From contig CAUYUJ010017860.1 in assembly GCA_963575745.1 (NCBI GenBank), positions 708,021-772,020 of the forward strand: a DNA stretch of 64,000 nt, read 5' to 3'. A model generated the notes under the pieces. The model was not told the origin of the DNA, did no database searches, and worked only from the letters and a program-made list of their open reading frames with translations. Position numbers and translations under genes: made by a program. Positions within the stretch are counted from its first letter, which is position 1. Each line of letters opens with the position of its first letter. This DNA comes from Prorocentrum cordatum (taxonomy: Eukaryota; Sar; Dinophyceae; Prorocentrales; Prorocentraceae). Below are positions 51,569 to 62,693 of this stretch, piece by piece.

Positions 51569-53430
51569 ATGTACATGAGCATGCAGGGGTATCTGAGGAT
51601 GCGTGCTGACATGCAGCTTTTGGCTCATCGCTCGCGCCGCCCGCCAGGCCTCGCCATCATGTGGCGCCTTGCCTGCAGCCTGGCCCTCCCCTCGCTCGCT
51701 GGAGCACACCCGTCTTCAGGCGGTGCGCCCCAGCATGGAGGTGAGGTTTTCCTGCGACATGCTGAACGTGGGACTCTTTTCTACCTTTACGATGACAGCA
51801 TCTACAAGTACGATCACTGCACCATTTTGGACCCGATCGTGAACAGCACCGCAGCCGCGGGTCCGTGCGGCAACGGACCGCTGGGCGCCATCGTGAGCGC
51901 ATGCACGCCCTTGTCAACTACGACACATGCATCGAAATCCACCCCCAGCGTGGCCTCGACCGTGGTGCAGCAGATCCTTGACGGGGACGTTGATATAGGC
52001 CAGGCACGCAGTGGCGGCTTCAGCCCCGCTGTCGTGCCCCGCTATAGCCCCACGGGTCTCACCACCCCCCTGTGCGCTAGGGGCGAACCCGAGGAGGACC
52101 CCGCTTTCTGGCACCTGATGATGATCCGCGCCCGGCTCATACCGTGCGCTGCGGCGTGGGCACCAGGTGAGGACCACCAGGACGTGTTCTGGGCATGGCT
52201 CGAGGACTGCGTCCCGTACATCCTGGCGACGCTTCATCTGCCACAGTACGATCACCTCTTCCAGGAGGACTCTGAGGACACAACCGACGCCCTGCGCCAG
52301 CTCACCGCGTTCGACATGTGCGAGGACATCTGGTATAGAGCGGGCCCCGACAGACAGCGCACAAACCGCAACCTCACTCGTATCCAGGGCAGCCGCGAGT
52401 ATTCCACCCGCTACTTTGGCCTCCTTCTGGAATGCCAGGGTGCTCGTGCCCAGCTTGTCGGCCCTGAAGCTTTCACGGCACCTTTGCCGCCATACCTCTC
52501 ACGGGCCCACGCCTTACTACCAAGAGGCCTTCCCCCACCCGACCAAGACGCCCTGGCGTACCTCGCTGATGCGATCCTGCACCACCCGACAGACATGCAG
52601 CCGCTTGTCGAGGCGGAGCTCGCCGCGGCACCGATGGAACCGCTTAACCCACCACCGCCAGCTGGCCTCGCCCAGCACGCCACGGGTGATCAGGCCGCAG
52701 ACGACCCCGTATCATGGCTGCTCCAGCACATCGCGGCCAGCGACATCAGCGACACACCCCTGGACTCGTTCCACGCGTCGGACGATATCAGCAACATATC
52801 CCTTGGCTCGGTCCACGTGGACGATAGCCAGGACGACATGGAAACCCAGGATCGCGACGGCACGACACCACCAGGCGACACGGCCCAGCGTGACCGCGAC
52901 AGTGAACCCCACCTAGGGCACACCTCGTCGCACAGCAGTCCGCCCAACAACTCGGCCCAGGCCGACCCCTGCGCACAGCTCAACGACGCTGAAGGCGCCA
53001 CTGCCGCCGACGCGACAAGCCATGCCACTGCATCGCCAGCTCATGCCAGCCCGCGCAGTGGCGGCTTCAGCCCCGCTGCAGCACTGGCTGGACCTGGACA
53101 TCCCCAGACCGCAGGTGGCAGCACCACGCCCCGCACCTCTGTACACCGTGTTAACGTGACTGACTCCAACCCCAGTGTCATTGACCACTGGCAGGCCGAC
53201 ATCGACAACGACCCCATCGATGATGAGTACCCAGATGCCAGCGGTTCCCACGAGCCCCAGCACAGCGCAGCGGCATCACGACACTGTGGCTGCCTCATCT
53301 GCCTCTTTGTGGCCACGTACGCCATCGTGATAGCAATGCCGTACAAGGACCAGATCGATGGGTACTTGCCGACACCGAGCCGAGACCCAGCTACCGACAA
53401 CGACGACGACGTGAAGCGGCGGCACCAGGC
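51569..53430 (+). CDS. Giant element ORF2, predicted secreted or type I membrane protein
   Basis: ATGs at 51569 and 51659. From 51659 the peptide starts with a typical signal sequence MWRLACSLALPSLAGA. Five N-glycosylation sequons follow (NST, NLT, NIS, NNS, NVT). The middle has a globular region (DVFWAWLEDCVPYILATLHL; STRYFGLLLECQGARAQLVG), the second half is acidic and Ser/Thr/Pro-rich, and near the C-terminus a hydrophobic segment CGCLICLFVATYAIVIAM is followed by a charged tail. The frame stays open to 53578, but coding bias moves to the next frame near 53430. A secretory protein in a non-LTR-like element would be unusual. Family unknown; topology is inferred by eye. Confidence 0.6.
51704..51728 (+). 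promoter_or_regulatory. Bulged-C hairpin 3
   Basis: Lower stem GCACACC/GGTGCGC (one mismatch), unpaired C51711, upper stem GTC/GGC, loop TTCA. Just after the signal-peptide codons of ORF2. Confidence 0.7.
52003..52038 (+). promoter_or_regulatory. Bulged-C hairpin 4 (longest)
   Basis: Lower stem GGCACGCAGTGG against CCGCTGT, a bulged C52033 and GTGCC; unpaired C52015; upper stem GGC/GCC; loop TTCA. Inside ORF2. Confidence 0.8.
53055..53079 (+). promoter_or_regulatory. Bulged-C hairpin 5
   Basis: Lower stem GCAGTGG/CCGCTGC, unpaired C53062, upper stem GGC/GCC, loop TTCA. Inside ORF2. Confidence 0.75.
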
Positions 53431-53436
53431 CCATCT

Positions 53437-55596
53437 GTGCCCACCACATCCCGACGCACAACGACATACAACGTCACGTCCGCATTGTGGGCCACTCTCA
53501 AATGGACCAGCGTCAAACTCAGAGATAGCGTCTCGGGCGGAGCCAGCGCAGTCGGGGTCGGCCTCGGGGGTGTCCTGAAATGGGCCAGCGGCAAACTCGG
53601 GGCTATTGCCACGGGTGGAGTCGTGTGCGGTCTTCTACTCGTCGGCGCCAAACTTCTTGCTCAAGGAGCCGTCGGACACGTAGGAGCCCGCATCTGTGCG
53701 CGGGCCCTGGACTCATCCACAGCCCAGTGGTGCCTCCGCTGTTGCCAACCGAGCAGGAGGCCGCGCGATGAGGCCACATACACAATGCCGTGCACGCTTG
53801 CCGACGAACACGACGACCAGCACGTGCAATCACTCCGACATCCGCTGCTGCAGGAACACTACGCCGCAGCAGTTGCCGCCGCAGTCGCCGATGTCACCAC
53901 CGCCACCACCGCCGCCATCGTCGAAGTCACTGCCGCCGTATCGCGAGCCTCGTCTGTCACACCAAGATCGACCAGCCCGTCCCCGCGAGACGGCTCCAAA
54001 AGCGGCGCGGCATACGGTAACCTACCGACAAACGGGGATGCCACAGCACACGGCAGTGACACCGAGGCAAGGGAAACACGTGAGTGCACCCACGTTAGCC
54101 CGTGGTCCATCTTCCGACATGCTGATGCTCGTGGTTCCTCTCCCGACGCGGACACCCAACCACCACGACGGCGAGCACGCTATGCATCACCCGCCAGGCC
54201 CCAGGCGCCTTCAGGCCCTGGTATGCCTTACACAGCCCTCAAGCCACCGACACGCAACTTACGCAACACTATCCAGCGCGACCCAGCGGTCCCCGTGCCG
54301 CCGACGAGCATCCTCAACGCCCTGTACAAAAACGGCTTTGCGCTTGGTAACAGTGGCGTGTCTACAGAGGACATCAAAGACGCTCTGCGACTCCACGACC
54401 ATCCTCGATTTACCCATGATCTAACACTCCAAGCGCTGGGGCCGTGGACTGACATCATGCAGAGGCCCCCGAACCGCCTCACTTGGGTGCTGGAAGACTC
54501 GGGCGGGAACTCAGGCGAGACAATCTTCCCCTACCTCACGTGGGACCTCCGCCAACCCACCACCGACGCGCCCACTGTCTTCTGGCATGGGACCCGCGGC
54601 GACCTTGCGGCCCGTCTTGCTGCCAGCGGAGGGCACCTCTTGCCAGGTCCCCGCCGTGAAGCGAAGGGTCGAACTGGCACCAACGTTGGCCGCACGTACG
54701 TGAGCGTGCACCCTTCGCTGGCCGCGTGGTACGCAATGCCGCCCCACCCGCCCTACAGTCTCGAAGACGACACCCTCGCGTGGGGACCCATCGCACTCTG
54801 GATGTGCGAGGCCACCCAACCACCGCGCGGGGAAAACAGGCACAACTTCGTGAAAGGGGAGGCCCACGGAGCGCGTCTCATTTACCCTCGGGTCCTGAGC
54901 CTCCTCATCCGCATGGACTGGTGCGCCCCCACAGAAGCTGCTTCCAGGTGCCGTGCCCTACCACACGCCTATGGCATGGGCGACTGTGCGCACGCCCTTC
55001 ACATCGCTGGCTACGATCATCCAGATCTCCGTGAGGCGGCTGAAGCTCACGACCAGGAAGCTAGCACCAGGCGCAGACCAGGCATCGCGGCAGCGTGGCC
55101 ACCGCCGCAGGCACTATACTCGCCAGAGGCAGCGCGAGTATGGGCCAAACAGCACTACGACACTGAAGCAGCCACCAGGGACGACCCTAACCAGCCCCGC
55201 CCACGCGTCTCGCTTCGCAAGCTCCAGCTGGACCCGAAACCACTCATCGACCTGGTGTACACTGGCTTGCAAGCCGTCCCCGTGCGGGGGCATCCTGACG
55301 CACGCGAGTCGCACCCCAGCGGCTCCAGCCCTGGGGCCGCGTCTGGCCCACCGCGCACTCACAAGCCAGGCACAGCCCTGGCGCACAGTCCAGACCGCTC
55401 ATCGACGTCATCAGGAGCCGACGAACGCCGTACGCCTTCCCTCATCAGCGCGGCCGCCGCCCTCGCCCGAGGCCACGCCCGCCCACGGCGATCCGCCTCT
55501 CGTTCGTCACGACAGAGTGGCGGAAACTCCACCTCAGAGGCATCACGTGGGAGCACCGCCGACTGCCTACCACGTCCTCGCCTACCACGTCCGTGA
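53437..55596 (+). CDS. Giant element ORF3, ADP-ribosyltransferase-like domain
   Basis: Open from 53437 (not an ATG; it may be joined to ORF2 by a frameshift) to the stop at 55596. Hydrophobic stretches come first (GGVVCGLLLVGAKLLAQGAV), then Ala/Thr-rich linkers, then a globular domain at about 54290-55030 containing ILNALYKNGFALGNSGVSTE, VFWHGTRGDLAARLAASGG (His384), GRTYVSVHPSLAAWYA (Tyr421) and WGPIALWMCEATQP. The HGT box followed by a TYVS box and Ala-x-x-Tyr resembles the His and Tyr motifs of the PARP/Tpt1-type ADP-ribosyltransferase fold; the third catalytic residue is not assigned. The C-terminus is low complexity. Fold assignment is inference. Confidence 0.5.
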   Translation: MPTTSRRTTTYNVTSALWATLKWTSVKLRDSVSGGASAVGVGLGGVLKWASGKLGAIATGGVVCGLLLVGAKLLAQGAVGHVGARICARALDSSTAQWCLRCCQPSRRPRDEATYTMPCTLADEHDDQHVQSLRHPLLQEHYAAAVAAAVADVTTATTAAIVEVTAAVSRASSVTPRSTSPSPRDGSKSGAAYGNLPTNGDATAHGSDTEARETRECTHVSPWSIFRHADARGSSPDADTQPPRRRARYASPARPQAPSGPGMPYTALKPPTRNLRNTIQRDPAVPVPPTSILNALYKNGFALGNSGVSTEDIKDALRLHDHPRFTHDLTLQALGPWTDIMQRPPNRLTWVLEDSGGNSGETIFPYLTWDLRQPTTDAPTVFWHGTRGDLAARLAASGGHLLPGPRREAKGRTGTNVGRTYVSVHPSLAAWYAMPPHPPYSLEDDTLAWGPIALWMCEATQPPRGENRHNFVKGEAHGARLIYPRVLSLLIRMDWCAPTEAASRCRALPHAYGMGDCAHALHIAGYDHPDLREAAEAHDQEASTRRRPGIAAAWPPPQALYSPEAARVWAKQHYDTEAATRDDPNQPRPRVSLRKLQLDPKPLIDLVYTGLQAVPVRGHPDARESHPSGSSPGAASGPPRTHKPGTALAHSPDRSSTSSGADERRTPSLISAAAALARGHARPRRSASRSSRQSGGNSTSEASRGSTADCLPRPRLPRP
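54201..54221 (+). promoter_or_regulatory. Bulged-C hairpin 6
   Basis: Lower stem CCAGG/CCTGG, unpaired C54206, upper stem GCC/GGC (swapped relative to most copies), loop TTCA. Inside ORF3. Confidence 0.75.
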
Positions 55597-57229
55597 TGTG
55601 CGGGCCCGTGTCAATGCCCCTGGCATCGAGGTCTGGCTTGACCCTGGTGATCACCACGACGGCGCCTACTTACCGTGGGGGACGACAGTCATGGGCCACC
55701 GCGTTATAGACCCTGCGGTGGCGGGGCGGGACGGCTGGGTCATCCTCCACCACGACCACGGCGACACCACTACTAGCTCTGGGCACCGACCCAAGTCCAC
55801 GTCAAAGCGGACGACACCTGGCGCACGGTCATGGTACCAGCGGACATGGGGCCCCAGTGGATCGAGTGCCATGCCGAGGACGCTCGCCTCCCCGCCGAGG
55901 TTGTCCGCACTACAGGCCTATCCTGGTTTGCTGACGTCTGGCCCTTGTGGGATCGCCCTCGACCCCACCCAGACGACCCAGGCACAAACGAGCATGCGCT
56001 CCCGCCTCTACCAGGACGCTGGTCTTGCCTACAGTGCCGATTCCAATGCTGTCAGTACTGCGCGGCTCGCCGCAACACGCAGCTCGGCACCTCGGGCCAA
56101 CCAACGTGCCCAGACTGTGCCCGCAGCGGACTGCGTACACTTATGGACTGGTCCACGGACTACTCTTGCAACAGTTGGACGTGTGCATACAGCACCGACA
56201 ACAGGGACTCCGACACATGCTGCCTGTCCAGCAGGTGCCCCCATCCCCCCAGTCCACACAGCCTGCTCGACGTCCGTGCCACAGGGATGCCGCCGCACAT
56301 CCTTGCCCGCCAATACGGCAACGCGCCAGCCCACCACGACCTCAAGGAACCCCCCCGAGCGCCTTCAGGCCCCGGGGGGGGAACCTCCACAACCAGGCCA
56401 AGCAGGTTACCAGGGTCAATGGTACTTCCCACCGAGGCCGCGGCGCGTCCCCAGGCAGGGACTGCCTGACGGCACGAGGCGGCCACCTGGGTTCACAGGA
56501 ACGGGGATGCCCGAAGAACCGTTCCCCGACCAACCTCTTTGGAGGGAAGGCTACGTGCTCTTCGGCCCCCACCAGGCCCTCAAGGAGGAATTCACCTTCA
56601 ACAAGACGGTCCGCCGACCCTACTCCCTAGCCATCACCAACATGTACAGGGACCGTGTCACGGTCAGGACCGTCTGCGAGTCGATCGCCGAGCGCATCCA
56701 CACTACCCGCACCCGCTGGCGAGATGTGGTACTGTACTGGGACGCCGAGGGTGGTCCTGGGCCTCAAGCTCTCGACTATGACATGCGACTCTGCGACGCC
56801 ATGGTGAGCCGTGCCACGACCGAAGCCGAGCTAAACCACGACCGCAGCAACCGTGGTAGTTTCTGCCTCTATGGACCAGCGCACCAGCGAGCTGTAAACA
56901 TCACGGCGATCTCCGAGCCGCAGAACATCGACTACATGGAGCATGTGCGGCGATACTCACCCGTAGGGGAGACCTACCCAGACCACGCCTTCGAGCACGT
57001 CTATCGGGGCTGGCAGCGGCCCGACGTGCCCACCATCCTCCCCGACACCCGCCCCCCCTCTCGAGAGCCGACCAGCAGCGATATCAACAGCACCAGCAGC
57101 GCATTCAGCAGCGCGACCAACGCGACGCAGGACAGCCGAGCACGCCACGCTACCGCTCTCCCGCGCGAGTCCCGACAGGCGGCAGCACGGCCTACGGCGG
57201 GGCTGCCGCCTATTACCGTGGCCCCATAG
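55560..57229 (+). pseudogene. Giant element ORF4, Cys-rich protein with frame changes
   Basis: The coding signal passes from frame 2 (RARVNAPGIEVWLDPGDHHD; about 55560-55775) to frame 1 (VHVKADDTWRTVMVPADMGP; about 55776-56340) and back to frame 2 (REGYVLFGPHQALKEEFTFN; to the stop at 57229). The middle part has a dense Cys cluster at about 56021-56250: CLQCRFQCCQYC, CPDC, CNSWTC, CC and RCPH, consistent with several zinc sites. The second frame change coincides with hairpin 56351-56379. Function unknown. The breaks may be decay, indel error or programmed. Confidence 0.5.
56351..56379 (+). promoter_or_regulatory. Bulged-C hairpin 7
   Basis: Lower stem CCCCCCGAG/CCCGGGGGG (one A-C mismatch), unpaired C56360, upper stem GCC/GGC, loop TTCA. 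At a frame change in ORF4. Confidence 0.75.
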
Positions 57230-58729
57230 GCGCCAGGCCCGCGGCGGCTGGAGCAGCCGCCTCCAGCTACGGCCACGCCCCCCCCGCCAGGGTACACCCA
57301 GCGGTCATCGGCGACCCGCGTGCACTCGTGCAGGCCCTCCCACGGGCCACCTCGCCCGTGCCGGGGTCCACGCGCGCCTGGGGCCATTACTCAGGCCGAC
57401 ATGATGGCACCTCCAGCAACCAGCCCGCAGTGATAACCCCTGCGGCTTCAGCCCAGGGGGCTGCAACAAACCGTGGCAGGACTGGGCGCCCCGAAGGATG
57501 GCGTGATGCGAATGTGCGCGCTTGGCAACCGCGCCAGCACACGCCCCCGCCAAACGTGGCTGCAGCACTGCGCCCTGCCCAGGCAAAAACCTGCCCCACC
57601 TGAGCGGGAGAGGCAGCCGCTTACCCCGCTCGTCCTCACGCACATCCAGGCGCATCACAGCGCCTCCCCGCGGCACAGCGAGGGAAGCGCCCACCACGTC
57701 AGCCCCCGCCCCGACGCTGTCGACCCTGACCAGGCCACAGCCACGGCGGAGGGCGGCACAAGCGCCTCCCGCCAGCCCAGCCCCTCACCCTGCGCGGCGC
57801 CGATCCGATCCCCGAGCAGGGCGGATTCCGAGCGCGCTAATGCCCAGGCGACCTCGCCACGCGACCGCCACACGGGCGGGCGCGTCCCGCGCAGCAGGCC
57901 CTGCAGCCGCCACAGCTCACGCAAGGCCCCAGGGAGCTCCACGAGCTCGCCGCCTCGCGAGACTCAGGCTGATGGCCGAGCCCCCGAAGTGGTGCCACGC
58001 TTCGGTGCCAGCGTCATCGAACCTGGCCAAGTCGACCTCGAGCCGACGCCGTCCACGGACCACGAGCCGCCGCTGCCCACCCGCGTGATCGTCCCCATCG
58101 ACGAGGCGCCGACCTTCGACCCGTTCAAGAACAAGTACCGTGTCAAGGACCTTGCGGCGGGTTTCGGCGGTGGTTCACCGCTCTCACCTCAGAGTCGGGG
58201 CGGAGCCCCCGCCACCTCAGCCGCTGCCGCGGCAGCGGCGGCCCCGCGGGGAATCAGCCCTGCCCGCAACGCGGGCCTCACGGCAGCGGGCATGGACGAG
58301 GCCCAGCGCCAGGCCACCGACCGCGCTGCTCGAGCTGTTCCACCAGATGCTGCTCATCAAGATACTGACGGGGCGGGCGCGCCACCGCAGGACGGACCAG
58401 CGGTGTCGCGTGCGCAGTATATGCGCGTGCGTTGTGCCGCTGCCGCGCCTAGCCGGCGCCGCCGGTTCGCTTTTGCTTTTGTGTTCGGCAGGACGGATCG
58501 AGGAGTCGCCTCCCTCTCTCTCTGCTGCCGTCTCACCTCTCCTCCCCTCGTCCCCTATGGTACAGGAGTGAAGAGGATTTTTCGAGACAGTTTTACTGAC
58601 GTTTATGAACCCCCCCTGGCGCAGTGCCGACCATGTCTCGCCTATACTTCTGGCCTGACGGCGGCTTCAGCCCCGGTCAAGCTAATCCATAGGAACGCCA
58701 TGAGCTCCTACTGTGGCCAAGCCTTCTAA
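57230..58729 (+). CDS. Giant element ORF5, low-complexity Pro/Ala/Arg-rich region
   Basis: Frame 1 is protein-like to about 57603, then frame 2 (57473-58729) is open for 418 codons. Segments with order include VPRFGASVIEPGQVDLEPTP and RVIVPIDEAPTFDPFKNKYR, followed by poly-Ala. No domain recognised. It leads into the endonuclease; the last stop (58727-58729) precedes it by about 90 bp. Confidence 0.4.
57437..57459 (+). promoter_or_regulatory. Bulged-C hairpin 8
   Basis: Lower stem CCCCTG/CAGGGG, unpaired C57443, upper stem GGC/GCC, loop TTCA. Confidence 0.75.
58656..58679 (+). promoter_or_regulatory. Bulged-C hairpin 9
   Basis: Lower stem TGACGG/CCG-G-TCA (one extra G on the right), unpaired C58662, upper stem GGC/GCC, loop TTCA. 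Between ORF5 and the endonuclease. Confidence 0.7.
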
Positions 58730-59973
58730 CTGGGCGAGGGTCAGGCTGACCTACACCGTGCGGGGCGTGCAAACCCCAGCTCCACCGATGGAGACGGGCC
58801 AGGTCGCTCCATACACCTCGTCAGCCTAAACATCACCAGTCTCTCAGCGAACTGGCCAACCATCACCGCTCTTGGTGTCGACCACAACGCCGCAGTCATA
58901 ACACTGCAGGAGACCCGACATGCCAAGCCGACCAGACAAGCCATCGCTACCAGCGCCGCCAATCCACACCACGGGGGATACCACGCCAGTCTTGGACCTG
59001 ACCTGGATCTGGCGCGAGCCCAGCGCAGAGCTGCCCACGGCGGCACAGACCACACCGTCGTGGCAACACTGGCGCCTCGGGAGGGGTCGCCATCCTCTCT
59101 AAGGATGCCATTGTCGACTCCACTGTCGACGACACTGCGCCCTGTATCGTCGCCCTCAAGGCCAAGAAAAGATGGCACGAGGTCTTTCTCCCGCTCTGCA
59201 CTCAGCACCGCCGCAGGCGGCGACGAAACAACCACGGGCCCGCGGGGATCTACATAGCTAGCCTCTACGGGATTGCTGGAGGAGACAGCACAGATCTTTT
59301 TCGGCTTGCTGACTGCGCCGCCGCTAGGGTCGGCTCAGCCCCGTATTTCATCTGCATGGACGCCAACACGAACCTCGACGACAATCCACACCTGCTGCAC
59401 ATGATGCAGCGCGGATGGTTTAACGTCGCTGAGGGCACACCAGACCACACCATGCACACATACGGCAATATCCCTGACTGGGACCGCGTCACCAAGTGCC
59501 CCCGCACTTCGCGCATCGATTATATCATTGCCAACCAAGCGGCGCGATCCCTTGTCACCAACTTCTGCTATCTGCGCGACTTGCCAGCGAAGTCCCATGT
59601 TGGCCTGCAGGTCACGCTTGACCTCAGTCGCCTCGACCATACGGCCCGACGCCTTCTCGCCCCCACGCCCTACCCTCCCAACGATGGAGCTCACGAGGGT
59701 CACGAACTGCAGGCACTAGGGACCCTCATCGCTGGGCGATATCAGGACCGCATGGAACAGGCCGACACACGCGACGACGTGGAACGCATGTTCGCCCTGC
59801 TAACGAGGCCAGTCATGAGTACCATCTCACCCGTCTGCGCGACCTGCCACCTCCACCGCCCGACCACCCAAAAAAAAAGCCCCCCACCATGCACGGGCTC
59901 ACGCCCAGGTTCGAAGAGCGACCAGTTGTCCCCCGCGCCTTCCCCACCTACGGAGCTTCCACGATACACATGA
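58730..59973 (+). pseudogene. Giant element APE-type endonuclease (frame break)
   Basis: Frame 2 after the stop at 58729: VSLNITSLSANWPTITALGV, ITLQETRH (metal-binding Glu). Near 59065 the signal moves to frame 1: GGVAILSKDAIVDS, FICMDANTNLDD (Asp-x-Asn), SRIDYIIAN (Asp-Tyr-Ile) and LPAKSHVGLQV in place of the usual Ser-Asp-His. The order is that of exonuclease-endonuclease-phosphatase domains of non-LTR elements, which nick target DNA. It ends near an A9/C6 run at 59870-59885, where the frame changes again. The missing canonical Asp before the final His may reduce activity. Confidence 0.75.
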
Positions 59974-62690
59974 ACCGACTGCGCAAGCTCCATCGGCAAC
60001 TCTGTGAGCTTCGCTTCATCGGACAGCACCATAATTTAGATTGCCGTGCCATCCCGCCGTACCTAGCGCAGCGCATCGACTGCACGTGGACCGCGGCCCG
60101 CCTCCTATGTCACAAGCTGCGCCCCACGGTTCTCCTAGACTTCCCCGAGGCCTGGACCCCCGACGAGCCAGCACCTCACGGAGAGCACCTTGACGGTTTG
60201 ATACAAAACCTCGACTTAGAGCTGGCGCGACGTGCGAACCGTGCCAAAGCTGAACGCATCAAGATATGGGCTGAGGGCGTCCGCGAGCCAAGCGGGCGAA
60301 AGGCGGCCATATGCGCACGGGCTGCTGACAGCTCGCCCACGGCGTATCTCCGCACGCCTACCACACCTGACGATACGCAACTCCACTGCGACACCAACGC
60401 CTTTAAACCTGACAAAGCTAGCACGGACGATAGCGACGCTGACACCGAAGCTGGCGGCTTCAGCCCCAGCGACGGTAGTTCGCCCGACACGGACAACGAC
60501 GAAGACCACACTTGTGAACCACCACCTGCACAAGTCCCCGACATTCTCCCTGCCAACGCCATTGTTTCTAATACCAAAGACATGCTTAAGCTCATGGTCG
60601 ACACCTGGGAGCCCATCTTGGGCAGGTACCGCGCCCGTGCAGGACATGACGCCGAAGCCATGCCGACGTGGCTGACTTCTACGACGAGTACCGACAAGAG
60701 CTGCCTACGCCATCACCAGCTACCCCTTTCCACCTCACCGACGACCAACTCATCCACTTTATTCGCACCCGTTCACCGCGCCGTGCGGGGGGACTGGACG
60801 GCTGGACTACTAAGGAGGCTAAGGAGTTACCCGACGACATCCTTCGCCTCTTCGCCAGCGTCTTACGTGCTATGCAACGCACTGGCACCATCCCAGAACC
60901 CCTCCTTCATGTGCCAAACCCGTGCCTCCGAAAAGGCCGAGGCGAACTCCCAACGGACCAACGACTTCTCTCGGTGCTTTCCGTTTGGATGTATGCGTGG
61001 GAAGCGCCAGCTTACCGCAGCCTCATGGACTGGCGGAAAGGATGGACCCGCGCCACGAGCTTTGGCGCTGTCCCCAAAGCTACCATTGGGGACGTCAGCA
61101 CCTCTCTTGCCCTGCGCATTGAACACGCCAGGGCCTTACTCCTTCCCTTAGCTGGGGCTGCCCTTGACCGACAGAAGTGTTTCGACTACCTCATCACGGA
61201 CATCTGCCTTAACCTTGCGCTTCACGCGGGGTGCCCCCAAGACATCGTTACTGTCCGCAGAAACTTCTACAGTCGCCACAAACGCTACATCCGCATGAAC
61301 GGAGCGTACTCTAAGGAATTGGCCAGGACCAACGGTCACCTCCAGGGAAGCTCTTGGTCCCTGGACGACATTAAGCTGCTCATGTGTGTGTGGACCAAGA
61401 GACAGCATCGATACGTTCCGCGATCACTCAGCACTACCTTTGTTGACGACAGCAACTCCACTACTCACACCGCGCCTGAGTTGCAGAAATCTCTTGATGA
61501 AACCGCCAAGTTTGATCGATTTTCTGGTCAACGCATTCACCCTGGCAAAGTGGCGGGGTGGGCGCTCACCGACGAGCTTCACCCCGCCGTTACCCAGCTC
61601 ACTCTGGCGGAACGGCCCTTACGCGTGGTCGACTCCTTCAAGCTCGTCGGGAGTTACATCAACGCCGAGGCAGCGCCGGCTCCAGCCGCGCTTAACCTCA
61701 CGGCCACCGCTGACGCCCGTGTTCGGAGGGCGACTAGTCGCCTGCCGCGCATTGGCAAGCTCCCATCGCCGATGCTTATTAAGGCGCGGCACGCCCGTTC
61801 CCTTGCTGCCAGCGTCTGTACCACGGGCACCGACATTCAAGCCCCATCAGGCCCCGTCAAAACTGCCTACAACCATGCCCTTAAGGCGGCTATCCGCCCC
61901 AAGGGAAACAAGTGGGTCGAGTTTTGGACTCTCATGGCCGTGTGCGTCCCAGGACACGCCCTGGAGATTGACGCCATCACGCAGCGTGAAGTTTTCCTGT
62001 GTCTGCGGCGACAGGTTAATCGCGACGCTACACTCTGCGGTCTCGTCAGGGATCTCCAACACCACGTTCAGACCCTGTTTGGTGGAGGACCTGTCGGACG
62101 ACTTGTCCAGTCGCTCCAGCAGCTCCGTTGGACCTGGCCCACATTTGGCATCATGTACGACGTCTGGGGCTGCCAGATCAGTTGGCTGAACTTACCCCAA
62201 AACGCCTTCCTTCACATGCTGCGGGCCTCACAACGCAGAGCCTTTCTGAGGAGGATCAAGCACGGCGTCACGACCTTGGATACCTTGCCTCTGTCAGACA
62301 GGGCCTCGACCTCTTCGCCAGCACGTGGCTCGCCCGAACGAAAGGAGCAGCCAAATGCAATGCCTGGCAGCTGGCGCTCCTCCTGAACTACCTGTCGGGC
62401 GGGGACCACACCCAACAGCGACGATCCCGATCAAACACGTCTGCTGACCCCAGCCCAATCTGCCGATACTGCGACGAGGAAGAGGAAACTCAGGAGCACA
62501 CTGTCCGCGACTGCAAGTGCTGGGCCCGAGAAAGAGTCCCTCTCACCACCCTCATCAGTGACGAGCAGTGGGCCCGTCTTCCGCCGCACACAAGACACTG
62601 CGGGCTCTTCGATGAAGACCCAGCCCTCCTCGACCTGCAGGCCGACCTCGCGAGGGACCCGCTACCTCAGCCATACCGCGGCCCCCACCT
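59889..62690 (+). pseudogene. Giant element reverse transcriptase and CCHC knuckle (frame breaks)
   Basis: Frame 0 from 59889 gives an N-terminal part (MNRLRKLHRQLCELRFIGQH). Frame 2 from about 60660 to 62260 is the reverse transcriptase: RRAGGLDGWTTKEAKELPDD, RATSFGAVPKATIGDV, motif A ALDRQKCFDYL, motif B NGHLQGSSWS, motif C TTFVDDSNS (FVDD, about 61438-61450), motif E FKLVGSYIN. Frame 1 then gives GYLASVRQGLDLFASTWLAR and a knuckle CRYC-x9-H-x4-C at about 62461-62520. Three frames are needed for what is normally a single protein; programmed shifting is possible but decay or consensus error is simpler. Confidence 0.8.
60450..60470 (+). promoter_or_regulatory. Bulged-C hairpin 10
   Basis: Lower stem GCTGG/CCAGC, unpaired C60455, upper stem GGC/GCC, loop TTCA. 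In the reverse transcriptase N-terminal frame. Confidence 0.75.
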
Positions 62691-62693
62691 GAG

